A stretch of DNA of 7,315 bases from Candidatus Iainarchaeum sp. (GCA_028691435.1 JAQUZG010000004.1:1-7315); one strand, 5' to 3'. Positions 1 through 5,861 are shown, numbered from the stretch's first letter. Numbers and translations are program-made. The notes: a model not told the origin generated them from the letters alone.

Positions 1-6
1 TTAATT

Positions 7-57
7 TTAATCTAACTTAGATTAATTGTTAGCAAAATTCCTAACATAATAATTAGG
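7..57. promoter_or_regulatory. Palindrome and phased TTAG/CTAA motifs upstream of the VWA gene
   Basis: Bases 7-25 form a perfect 19-bp palindrome, TTAATCTAACTTAGATTAA, with a single central base. Downstream, TGTTAG (27-32) pairs with CTAACA (41-46), and CCTAA (40-44) pairs with TTAGG (53-57). The motif TTAG or its complement CTAA starts at 17, 29, 41 and 53, exactly 12 bases apart, with one more copy at 12. The array stops at the candidate TATA box (58-66), which is where an archaeal regulator would be expected to bind. It could instead be the terminator hairpin of a gene lying left of the window. The repeats are directly visible; the operator role is inferred. Confidence 0.4.
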
Positions 58-66
58 TTTAAATAA
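58..66 (+). promoter_or_regulatory. Candidate TATA box for the VWA gene
   Basis: TTTAAATAA is centred about 26 bases before the ATG at 88, the spacing expected if transcription starts at the initiation codon (a leaderless mRNA). No SD-like motif precedes this ATG, which agrees with that reading. A T/A-rich octamer is common by chance in such A+T-rich DNA, so this rests mainly on the repeated spacing at other genes in the window. Confidence 0.4.
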
Positions 67-87
67 ATGTATCAAACTAATATCTGA

Positions 88-1818
88 ATGAATTTAAAAT
101 CTAAAAAAACTTTAGCAATAATTATTGTTTGTATTGTTCTAATACTTGTTCTATCAATTTTATTTTTATCAAAAAATCCACTGCTTGAACAGAATAAGTT
201 AGATAGTTGGTTTTATTCATCTAACTCTAATTCAGATTTTTCAAATGTTGTAAAGGGATTAATGAACGTTGGTTCAATTGGGGCTGTTTCTCAATCATTA
301 AGTACAAATGATTCGATGGGGTATTCTGTTGGTGGAGCAAAAGATATTAGTAATTTTAGAGCTAATATAGAAAATAATTATTTTCCTCAACCTAGTGATT
401 TAACTTATGAAGGTTTATTTTATGATTATTATTTTGATACAATAAATACAAAAGAATGTAATGAATTATTTTGTCCTTCATATAGTTATGCTTTAACAAA
501 AGATCCCTTTTCAGAAAAAGATGATTATTATTTATCAGTTGGTTTAAATTCTGGAATGAAACAAAGCGACTTTGAAAGAAAAAAACTTAATCTAGTCGTA
601 GTTTTAGATATATCTGGTTCAATGGGGTCAAACTTTAACAAATATTATTATGATTCATTTGGAAATAAAATTGATAATAATAGTTTAGATGAAGATAAAT
701 CAAAATCAAAAATGCAAATTGCAAATGAATCAGTTGTTGAATTATTAAAACAATTAAATGATGATGATAGATTTGGGATGGTGTTATTTGATAGCTCTTC
801 TTATTTAGCAAAACCAATTGAGTTAGTTGGTCAAACTGATATGGTTGCTATATCAAACCATATTTTAGAAATTACTCCTAGGGGAGGAACAAATTTTGAA
901 GCGGGATTAAAAGAAGCAACTTCATTATTTGAAGAATATAAAAATAATGATAAAACAGAATATGAAAATAGAATTATTTTCTTAACTGATGCAATGCCTA
1001 ATGTTGGACAAATTGGAGAAGATTCTTTACTTGGCATGACAAAAACAAATGCTGATGATGGGATTTATATTACATTTATTGGAATAGGAGTAGATTTTCA
1101 AACAGAATTAATTGAAGAAATAACTAAGGTGAGAGGTGCAAATTATTATTCAGTTCATTCTTCTAGTGAATTCAAAAAAAGAATGGGGGATGAATTTGAT
1201 TATATGGTAACTCCATTAGTGTTTAATTTAAATTTAAAACTAGAATCCAATGGTTTTGAAATACAAAAAGTATATGGCTCACCAGAAGCAAACGAATCTA
1301 CTGGAGAAATAATGAAAGTTAATACTTTATTTCCGTCCTCAAGTAAAGAAGAAGGTGTGAAAGGCGGAGTAATCTTATTAAAATTAAAAAAATTAAATGA
1401 TAATGCAAATCTAAAATTAAATGTGACTTATGAAGATAGAACTGGTCAAATTAATAACACTAATGAAGAAGTAAATTTAATTAAAGTAGAATCTGATTAT
1501 TATCAAAATAATGGAATACGAAAAGCAGTACTTCTTTCTAGATATGCTGATTTACTGAAAAATTGGATGAATGATGAGAAAGGTTTAATAAATGAACCAA
1601 AAACTATTATTGTGCCATCAGTAAATAAAGAAGATGGAATAATTGTTCCAATCGAATATACTTTAAACAAATGGGAACATCAATCTACTCCGTTAACTGT
1701 ATCAAATGAGTACAAAAATTTATTTCAAGAATTTAAAACTTACTTTGAAAATGAAATGGATTCATTAAATGATGATATGCTTAAACAAGAAGTAAAATTG
1801 TTAAATAAATTAATCTAA
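88..1818 (+). CDS. Membrane-anchored VWA-domain surface protein (YfbK-like)
   Basis: This 576-residue protein probably sits on the outside of the cell, held by one N-terminal hydrophobic helix (about residues 8-28, after a Lys-rich start). Residues about 88-165 resemble the conserved region that precedes the VWA domain in bacterial YfbK-like proteins. The VWA domain runs from about 167 to 370. Its MIDAS metal site is complete: DISGS at 174-178, Thr268 in GGTNF, and Asp301 in LTDAMPN. Between the MIDAS loop and the next helix is a roughly 27-residue polar insert rich in Asp, Asn and Lys. Cys123 and Cys129 could form an extracellular disulfide. Residues about 375-576 are beta-rich and then helical, as in the family's C-terminal region. 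An intact MIDAS suggests cation-dependent binding of a protein ligand; the ligand is unknown. ATG 88 has no SD motif but has a well-placed TATA-like box. The family call is firm and the biological role is open. Confidence 0.85.
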   Translation: MNLKSKKTLAIIIVCIVLILVLSILFLSKNPLLEQNKLDSWFYSSNSNSDFSNVVKGLMNVGSIGAVSQSLSTNDSMGYSVGGAKDISNFRANIENNYFPQPSDLTYEGLFYDYYFDTINTKECNELFCPSYSYALTKDPFSEKDDYYLSVGLNSGMKQSDFERKKLNLVVVLDISGSMGSNFNKYYYDSFGNKIDNNSLDEDKSKSKMQIANESVVELLKQLNDDDRFGMVLFDSSSYLAKPIELVGQTDMVAISNHILEITPRGGTNFEAGLKEATSLFEEYKNNDKTEYENRIIFLTDAMPNVGQIGEDSLLGMTKTNADDGIYITFIGIGVDFQTELIEEITKVRGANYYSVHSSSEFKKRMGDEFDYMVTPLVFNLNLKLESNGFEIQKVYGSPEANESTGEIMKVNTLFPSSSKEEGVKGGVILLKLKKLNDNANLKLNVTYEDRTGQINNTNEEVNLIKVESDYYQNNGIRKAVLLSRYADLLKNWMNDEKGLINEPKTIIVPSVNKEDGIIVPIEYTLNKWEHQSTPLTVSNEYKNLFQEFKTYFENEMDSLNDDMLKQEVKLLNKLI

Positions 1819-1835
1819 TATGGTTTATATATTAC

Positions 1836-1845
1836 TTAAGCTTAA
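1836..1845. terminator. Short palindrome after the VWA gene, possible terminator
   Basis: TTAAGCTTAA is a perfect 10-bp palindrome 18 bases after the VWA stop codon, followed by TTTTATT. Archaeal termination relies mainly on T-runs, so this is a plausible 3' end for the VWA transcript. The stem is too short to be decisive. Confidence 0.25.
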
Positions 1846-1896
1846 TTTTATTATGAAAAAGATATTTGTCTACTGTTTATAGTGGTTTAGTTAAAA

Positions 1897-1904
1897 TTAT
1901 AAAA
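1897..1904 (+). promoter_or_regulatory. Candidate TATA box for the wall-hydrolase gene
   Basis: TTATAAAA is centred 25-26 bases before the ATG at 1926, the leaderless spacing. This is one reason to prefer ATG 1926 over the upstream TTG at 1866, which would place the promoter inside the coding sequence. Confidence 0.45.
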
Positions 1905-1925
1905 CTTTATTTTAATATATATTTT

Positions 1926-2786
1926 ATGCCTTCAAAGATTTCTAATCGTTCAGCCTTAGTTGGAATAAATTCTAAACGGCAAATAGTGCTTCCAAAAAAA
2001 CGTCCAAATTTAGTTGCATCAAACATTAAACATTTTTTTAAAGAAAGATCAATTAATTATAAAAAAAGGCTTGCTTTAGTTGGTGCTGGAGTAGTTTTAG
2101 CGGGAGCAACTGTTGTTGCAAGTTTTAATCATGCTAATGCAAAGTCTCGTGAAATTAATGCTGTTAGACAAAGTCAAAATGTTCAAACTAGTTTAGAAGA
2201 TAAAAAAGTTGCTGTTTTTAAAGGACAATTACAAAAAAATGAAGCTGCTATGATAAATAATTGGAAAAATAAACAAACAAATGTAGTGTATAATTTTAAT
2301 TCAGTTTTAATAAAAGATTTACCAAAGAATCAGATTATTTCAAGCAGAGTTTTTTTTAATGAATTAACAAGATTTTCATATTCTAAAAAAATTTTTGATT
2401 TAAAAACTTCTAAAAGACTGTATGATTATTGTATTCAAAAAGGAATTAGTCCATCATATATGTTATCACTTTCAAGATTTGAAAATAGGCATGCTTCTGA
2501 TGGTGTCAGAGTTAGACATAATAAAAATATTTTTAATATTCGTGCAAAAAAAGGTGAATTGAGTGATGATTTAGGATTTAGAATTTTTCCAACTTTTGAA
2601 GCTGGATTTAAAGCGGGTGTTGATTTAATTGCTTCAGATGTTTATGCCGGGGGGCACAGAAAAACGGTTAGTTTGATAGCAGAAAAATTTGCCCCAAAAA
2701 AAGATGGTAATAAAACAAATGAGTATATTCAAAATATCACAGTTCAAAGACAAAAATTAATTGATGCTCATTTAAATAATAAGTAA
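1926..2786 (+). CDS. Exported glucosaminidase/lysozyme-like cell-wall hydrolase
   Basis: This 286-residue protein has a C-terminal domain (about residues 160-280) resembling bacterial glucosaminidase/lysozyme-type muramidases, which cleave the glycan backbone of peptidoglycan. The family pattern is visible: a helix ending in the likely catalytic Glu186 (SRFENRH), then HNKNIFNIRA at 198-207, an aromatic/acidic stretch ending FEAGFKAG, and FAPKKDGN near 255-262 followed by a Tyr. N-terminal to this are about 48 basic residues, a Gly/Ala/Val-rich membrane helix (about 49-67), and ANA before Lys73. ANA could be a signal-peptidase site, giving a secreted enzyme; otherwise the helix anchors it outside. 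Residues about 75-155 form a charged linker. I start at ATG 1926 because it has a TATA-like box at the right distance; an in-frame TTG at 1866 would add 20 residues with no typical signal. The substrate is uncertain because archaea lack murein, so foreign cell walls or another glycan are possible. Confidence 0.7.
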   Translation: MPSKISNRSALVGINSKRQIVLPKKRPNLVASNIKHFFKERSINYKKRLALVGAGVVLAGATVVASFNHANAKSREINAVRQSQNVQTSLEDKKVAVFKGQLQKNEAAMINNWKNKQTNVVYNFNSVLIKDLPKNQIISSRVFFNELTRFSYSKKIFDLKTSKRLYDYCIQKGISPSYMLSLSRFENRHASDGVRVRHNKNIFNIRAKKGELSDDLGFRIFPTFEAGFKAGVDLIASDVYAGGHRKTVSLIAEKFAPKKDGNKTNEYIQNITVQRQKLIDAHLNNK

Positions 2787-2788
2787 TA

Positions 2789-2796
2789 TTTTTAAA
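2789..2796 (+). promoter_or_regulatory. Candidate TATA box for the lipoprotein gene
   Basis: TTTTTAAA is centred 25-26 bases before ATG 2818, again the leaderless spacing, and no SD motif precedes that ATG. It begins two bases after the previous stop codon, so read-through from the hydrolase gene remains possible. Confidence 0.35.
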
Positions 2797-2817
2797 CTTT
2801 GGAATTTATTGATTATT

Positions 2818-3237
2818 ATGAAAAAATTATTTATTATTTTAATTTGTTTACTTATTTTTACATTATTTGGGTGCACACAAGTAAATGATTTACTTCAAGA
2901 AAAATCTAAAATTCCTGAAGAAATAGTTTTTGCTACACCAGAAGTACAAGATTTTGTTTTAGATCACCCTGATTATTCATTTTCTTTTATAGAATATTCA
3001 AAATCAGATTTTTTAAAAGAAATAAAATTTTGGCAACAATGTCCAATATATGTAAAAGAAGATGATTTTTATTTAGCTACTTTTGATAGTAATAATTTAA
3101 ACTTTTATTTTTTATTTGATAAAATTAATATTGAATTAATTTGTGGACTTTTTATTGAAAAAGAAACATTTTCAGTTCCAGAAGCAAATGTTTCAACAGT
3201 TATATCCGTTGAAGATGAAACAATAAGTTTAGACTAA
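2818..3237 (+). CDS. Small lipoprotein-like exported protein, function unknown
   Basis: This 139-residue protein starts with a classic lipoprotein-type signal: MKK, a hydrophobic stretch to about residue 15, and a lipobox LFGC with Cys19 as the expected lipidated residue. The mature part is acidic, rich in Asp, Glu and Phe, and has two further cysteines (Cys75, Cys109) that could pair outside the cell. Alternating hydrophobic stretches (about 84-88, 95-100 and 105-112) suggest a small beta-containing fold. I do not recognise the family. ATG 2818 is preferred over the TTG at 2809 because it gives the standard signal peptide and a correctly placed TATA-like box. It follows the hydrolase gene by 31 bases and shares its exported character, so a joint surface role is possible but unproven. 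Confidence 0.7.
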   Translation: MKKLFIILICLLIFTLFGCTQVNDLLQEKSKIPEEIVFATPEVQDFVLDHPDYSFSFIEYSKSDFLKEIKFWQQCPIYVKEDDFYLATFDSNNLNFYFLFDKINIELICGLFIEKETFSVPEANVSTVISVEDETISLD

Positions 3238-3244
3238 TTTTTCT

Positions 3245-3290
3245 ATTAATCTACACGCCAATCGGCTCGTGAATTAATCTACAACGCCAA
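3245..3290. repeat. Pair of near-identical direct repeats with intervening hairpin
   Basis: ATTAATCTACACGCCAA (3245-3261) recurs as ATTAATCTACAACGCCAA (3273-3290), identical except for one inserted A, with a period of about 28 bases. Overlapping the first copy, CACGCC (3254-3259) can fold with GG (3264-3265) and CGTG (3268-3271) into a small hairpin with a two-base bulge. This is locally richer in G+C than its surroundings, which often marks structured or protein-binding sequence in A+T-rich genomes. The role is unknown. It begins eight bases after the lipoprotein stop codon, so it could mark the 3' end of that transcript. Confidence 0.4.
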
Positions 3291-3335
3291 AGTAAACATA
3301 ACCTTTTTATACTACATATACATAAATAAATAAGT

Positions 3336-3357
3336 ATTTGGAAATTGGGAATTTGGA
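3336..3357. repeat. Tandem triplet of a GGA-containing unit
   Basis: Three adjacent 7-8 base units read ATTTGGA, AATTGGGA and ATTTGGA. A TATA-like TTTTTATA lies at 3304-3311, about 25-30 bases upstream, so the triplet would fall at the 5' end of a transcript starting there. That transcript could be a long leader for the gene at 3491 or a small non-coding RNA. Only the repeats are directly visible. Confidence 0.25.
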
Positions 3358-3414
3358 GTGAAATAAAAAAAATTCTAGTTTAGATTTCTAAATATATTTA
3401 ATAAATTGGTTTGA

Positions 3415-3422
3415 TTTTTATA
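3415..3422 (+). promoter_or_regulatory. Candidate TATA box for the EF-Tu domain-II gene
   Basis: TTTTTATA lies about 70 bases before the ATG at 3491 and predicts a transcript start near 3445, giving a leader of about 45 bases. That leader would contain TGCCTTTA twice (3447-3454 and 3461-3468) and the SD motif at 3478-3485. The other plus-strand genes in this window appear leaderless. Confidence 0.35.
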
Positions 3423-3477
3423 GTGTATAACCTTATTAATAAAAATTGCCTTTATTAAAATGCCTTTAAAAAAAGTA

Positions 3478-3485
3478 GGGAGTGG
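3478..3485 (+). promoter_or_regulatory. Shine-Dalgarno motif deciding the start at ATG 3491
   Basis: GGGAGTGG contains GGAG and ends five bases before ATG 3491, a normal ribosome-binding spacing. The in-frame GTG at 3482 lies inside this motif, so it is unlikely to be the start codon. Confidence 0.6.
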
Positions 3486-3490
3486 TAAAA

Positions 3491-3850
3491 ATGAGTGTAA
3501 CAAATATATCATTGAATAGTTCAATGGGAGCTTTAGCAAAGACAATTGCTAGGGGAAAAGTAGCAGTTTTGAAAACAGACAAATTTTTTGGAACTGACGA
3601 ATTATGTGTAATTGGAAAATTAGTTGAAGGAGCAGTTTCTGAAGAAATGTTTGTTTGCGGAGACTCTTCAAAAAAAGTTGTTTCAGTTGAATCAAAATCT
3701 GGTGACAGATTGTGCAGTAAAATTGGTGCACAAGTTGTTTTAATGGTTGCTGGAGTAAATAAAGAAGAAATTAATGTTGGTGAAGAATTACATTTTGAAA
3801 AAACAGATGTTAATAAACCTAAACCAATGGGTAGAATAATAATTGCTTAA
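3491..3850 (+). CDS. Stand-alone EF-Tu domain-II (translation-factor beta-barrel) protein
   Basis: Residues about 22-103 of this 119-residue protein match the second, beta-barrel domain of translational GTPases (EF-Tu/EF-1A, SelB, IF-2). The visible signature is a strand ending VIGKLVEGAVSEE (the usual G.VE.G....G segment), then VVSVE, then IGAQVVLMVAGVNKEEINVGEEL. The last corresponds to the G..V.....G....D...G..L pattern closing domain II. No GTPase domain is present (no P-loop or NKxD), so it cannot be an elongation factor. Small proteins of this kind are annotated in archaea as translation elongation factor-like; their role is not established, and binding RNA, tRNA or the ribosome is a reasonable guess. 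About 20 N-terminal residues precede the barrel and a short Lys/Pro-rich tail follows. The start at 3491 is set by the SD motif; the GTG at 3482 would add three residues. Confidence 0.75.
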   Translation: MSVTNISLNSSMGALAKTIARGKVAVLKTDKFFGTDELCVIGKLVEGAVSEEMFVCGDSSKKVVSVESKSGDRLCSKIGAQVVLMVAGVNKEEINVGEELHFEKTDVNKPKPMGRIIIA

Positions 3851-3919
3851 ATTTATGCCTCCCACTTTTAAAGTTAAGCAATTAGTGTGTCAGAATTGAC
3901 ACACAATTTTAATATTTCA

Positions 3920-3927
3920 TTTTTAAT
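3920..3927 (+). promoter_or_regulatory. Candidate TATA box for the ZIP gene
   Basis: TTTTTAAT is centred about 26 bases before ATG 3950, the same leaderless geometry seen at other genes here. It supports ATG 3950 over the GTG at 3887. A second TATA-like stretch, TTTTAAA at 3866-3872, is 18 bases from that GTG, closer than usual. Confidence 0.3.
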
Positions 3928-3949
3928 TCTTTGTATATTTATTATATGT

Positions 3950-4681
3950 ATGATTTTTGAATTATTTTTTGTATTAGTTTTAGTTTCGCTTGTTTCATTT
4001 GTTGGAGCAATTTTATTTTACACTTTAAAATTAAAATCTGATTTTGTTTTAGACTTAATGGTTGCGTTTTCTGTTGGAGGATTATTCGGTGGCGCATTTT
4101 TACATTTGCTTCCTGAATTAGCAGAATCTGGCGATATATCTTTTTATGCAATTTTTATTTTATTAGGGATAGTTTTATTTTATATAATTGAAAATTTAAT
4201 CTCATGGCACCATTGTCATCATACAACACATAAACATTTATCTTTTTCATATATGAATTTAGTTGGAGATTTTTTTCATAACTTTTTAGATGGAGTAGTT
4301 ATTGCTGGAGCATTTTTGACAGATATTAATCTTGGAATTACTACTGCTTTAGCTGTTATAATTCATGAAATTCCACAAGAAATTGGTGATTTTGGAGTTT
4401 TACTTAAAGGTGGATTTTCAAAAAAGAAAGCATTAGTCCTTAATTTTTTAGTTTCATTAACTTCTTTTGTTGGTGCAGGATTAATGCTATTATTTTCAAC
4501 TTTAATATCTAATATTTCAGTTTATGTTATTGCACTTGCTATTGGGGGGTTTATTTATATTGCTGGAACAGATTTAATCCCTGAATTAAATAAATGTCAA
4601 ACAAAAAAATACTTTATTGTTTTACTTTCAATGATGATATTTGGTATGGGGTTAATGTATTTATTAACTTTATTTGAATAA
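3950..4681 (+). CDS. ZIP-family divalent metal transporter
   Basis: This 243-residue membrane protein should move Zn(II), or a related divalent metal, into the cytoplasm. It is hydrophobic throughout, consistent with the seven or eight helices of ZIP proteins. The N-terminal block ends GGLFGGAFLHLLPE, typical of the family. A His-rich cytoplasmic loop, HHCHHTTHKH (residues 87-96), lies between helices 3 and 4. The two metal-site helices carry HNFLDG (110-115) and HEIPQEIGD (139-147), so the expected ligands are present. The HEIPQE motif places it with the GufA/ZIP7-like branch. The C-terminal half includes the conserved AGTDLIPEL segment. I choose ATG 3950 because the family starts just before helix 1 in this way; a GTG at 3887 would add 21 mostly hydrophobic residues. 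No metal-sensor gene or obvious metal box is visible nearby, so regulation is unknown. Metal specificity cannot be read from sequence alone. Confidence 0.92.
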   Translation: MIFELFFVLVLVSLVSFVGAILFYTLKLKSDFVLDLMVAFSVGGLFGGAFLHLLPELAESGDISFYAIFILLGIVLFYIIENLISWHHCHHTTHKHLSFSYMNLVGDFFHNFLDGVVIAGAFLTDINLGITTALAVIIHEIPQEIGDFGVLLKGGFSKKKALVLNFLVSLTSFVGAGLMLLFSTLISNISVYVIALAIGGFIYIAGTDLIPELNKCQTKKYFIVLLSMMIFGMGLMYLLTLFE

Positions 4682-4716
4682 TTGAAAATTAAATTCATTA
4701 TATGAATCGATTAAAT
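4682..4716. terminator. Terminator-like hairpin between convergent genes
   Basis: The stop codons of the ZIP gene and the convergent minus-strand gene are 35 bases apart. The gap holds ATTCAT (4693-4698), TAT, ATGAAT (4702-4707), a 6-bp hairpin with a three-base loop, flanked by A- and T-rich runs. A shared bidirectional termination zone is the simplest reading. Confidence 0.4.
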
Positions 4717-5481
4717 TTATAATTTAAATAAAGCAAAATAAATAATTAAAAGTCCAATTAAAATCATTAAAACAATTGTCCATTTTTCAGTTAAAAAACT
4801 TGAATCAAACTTAATTTTTTTTGGTTTTATTTTTTTTATGCCCGTTTTAGTTTCATTAAATAATCCTTTAGAATAACTTGCCCAACTTTTTGGATTTTTT
4901 AAATCATTTATTGTATCAATTGTAATTTCAATATTGCTTTTTTCACGAGCTGGAATTTTATCTAAATCAAAAATCTTTCCGTCACTTGCATTTACTTTAA
5001 CAATGTAATCTTTTTTATTAATTGTAATTTTAATTTCATAAAAAGGAATATAATATTTTGAAATTCTTGATATTACTACTTGTTCTTTTGGAACTAAAAA
5101 ATATTCACTTAATTTATATCTTAAAACTTTTTTTTCAGTTGCTTTTGTAATTAATGTTTCTTCTTGAGTAAACTCTTGATCGAGTTGATTAATTAAATTA
5201 TTCATTTTTTTTGAAATTAAACTTGTTGCATCAATATCGATTTTTAAATTAGATCCATTTAATGCAATTTTTCCATCAAATGATTTTTCAATAACATTGT
5301 CTTTTAGTTTATAATAATGATAGAAAAAGTAAAAATAAGGTGTGATGATAAGTTTTGGTTTAGCAATATTATAACTATTCCAAAACTTTTCTTTTAATTT
5401 ATTTTCAATTTCACTGATTGATTTACTTGATTGTATTTCAATGGGTATTAGTTGCCCGTCCAAATACACTGTTCTTTCCAT
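4717..5481 (-). CDS. Unknown protein with C-terminal membrane anchor, in operon with sepF
   Basis: I do not recognise this 254-residue protein. Residues 1-230 are soluble and Lys/Ile-rich. Residues about 234-252 form one hydrophobic helix ending FALFKL at the C-terminus, so it is probably tail-anchored with the bulk in the cytoplasm. A motif appears twice: ITPYFYFF, then about 15 residues, then DGKI (46-72); and YIPFYEIK, then about 15 residues, then DGKI (144-170). This suggests two related beta-rich repeats, loosely reminiscent of PepSY-type folds. A charged helical stretch (about 87-125) separates them. The basic segment IKKIKPKKIK (215-224) precedes the anchor, consistent with the positive-inside rule. 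Its ATG lies nine bases after the sepF stop with no promoter between, so the two are surely co-transcribed. A role at the division membrane alongside SepF is inferred from context only. Confidence 0.75.
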   Translation of the reverse strand: MERTVYLDGQLIPIEIQSSKSISEIENKLKEKFWNSYNIAKPKLIITPYFYFFYHYYKLKDNVIEKSFDGKIALNGSNLKIDIDATSLISKKMNNLINQLDQEFTQEETLITKATEKKVLRYKLSEYFLVPKEQVVISRISKYYIPFYEIKITINKKDYIVKVNASDGKIFDLDKIPAREKSNIEITIDTINDLKNPKSWASYSKGLFNETKTGIKKIKPKKIKFDSSFLTEKWTIVLMILIGLLIIYFALFKL

Positions 5482-5490
5482 GATTAATTA

Positions 5491-5847
5491 TTACTTTTTC
5501 TTCTTAATAATTTTTACTTTTGAAGGAGTAACTAAAATTCTTTCATGTGTTATTTGTGCAATGTCCCCATCAATAGCTTTTACTTCTTCTTTTATTGAAG
5601 CAATTAATTGTTTTAATTTTGCTTTATCTTTTTTTGCTAAGGTTTCAATATTAACTAAAATAATGTTTCCTTGTCTTGCTTCAGAAACGATTGCTGTTAC
5701 ATCAGCATCAACAATTAAATCAAATGGTTTTACAAATGCATCAGCATCTTCATAATTTTCTTCTTCAACTTCATCTAAATTATTTAAAAAATCTTCTAAA
5801 TTTACACTTGGTTTTTCTTTTGACATAATTTTATTAAAAATACTCAT
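5491..5847 (-). CDS. sepF: Archaeal SepF, FtsZ membrane anchor for cell division
   Basis: SepF tethers the FtsZ ring to the membrane, and archaeal SepF does this without FtsA. This 118-residue protein is of normal length. It opens with a short amphipathic segment (MSIFNKIMSK) that would be the membrane-targeting helix, then an acidic linker (about 17-37). The SepF core spans about 38-114. Recognisable core features are the strand FDLIVDADV, RQGNIILVNIETLAKKD (59-75), a helix with regular Lys residues, DGDIAQI (93-99), and the closing strand ERILVTPSKVKI (102-113). A Lys-rich tail ends it. Start: the first Met keeps the membrane helix, and GGGGTG ends about eight bases upstream on the minus strand, an SD-like motif. 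An internal Met8 would remove the anchor. No ftsZ lies in the window. It heads an operon with the tail-anchored protein and is divergent from orc1/cdc6. Confidence 0.9.
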   Translation of the reverse strand: MSIFNKIMSKEKPSVNLEDFLNNLDEVEEENYEDADAFVKPFDLIVDADVTAIVSEARQGNIILVNIETLAKKDKAKLKQLIASIKEEVKAIDGDIAQITHERILVTPSKVKIIKKKK

Positions 5848-5855
5848 TTAAATCA

Positions 5856-5861
5856 CACCCC
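5856..5861 (-). promoter_or_regulatory. SD-like motif for sepF, next to a small hairpin
   Basis: On the minus strand GGGGTG ends eight bases before the sepF ATG. Immediately upstream, CGCT and AGCG (5861-5872 on the plus strand) form a 4-bp stem with a four-base loop. The stem overlaps the first G of the motif and could slightly affect ribosome access, but it is small and may mean nothing. Confidence 0.4.

Noticed and set aside
67..87. Six-codon upstream ORF (MYQTNI) ending directly before the VWA ATG
   Set aside because: It has no ribosome-binding site, and the candidate TATA box at 58-66 would start transcription downstream of it, so it would not be on the mRNA.
635..1037. Two minus-strand ORFs of 60 and 68 codons inside the VWA gene
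   Set aside because: They lie antisense inside a clear protein domain, have low-complexity translations, and have no start signals.
1866..1925. TTG-initiated N-terminal extension of the wall hydrolase
   Set aside because: It would run through the putative promoter and adds a hydrophobic segment with no family support; ATG 1926 has a TATA-like box at the right distance.
3245..3290. Possible CRISPR remnant
   Set aside because: There are only two copies, the gap between them is about 11 bases (too short for a spacer), and no cas gene is nearby.
3549..3731. Minus-strand 60-codon ORF inside the EF-Tu domain-II gene
   Set aside because: It is antisense to a recognisable domain, is Leu/Gln-rich, and shows no independent signals.
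3887..3949. GTG start extending the ZIP protein by 21 residues
   Set aside because: ZIP proteins normally begin just before helix 1, and ATG 3950 fits both the family length and the TATA spacing.
3942..4151. Minus-strand 69-codon ORF inside the ZIP gene
   Set aside because: It is a shadow of a transmembrane coding region, giving a Lys/Gln/Leu low-complexity translation.
5441..5755. Plus-strand 104-codon ORF over sepF and its partner
   Set aside because: It overlaps two convincing genes on the other strand, including the conserved SepF core, and its translation has no recognisable domain.
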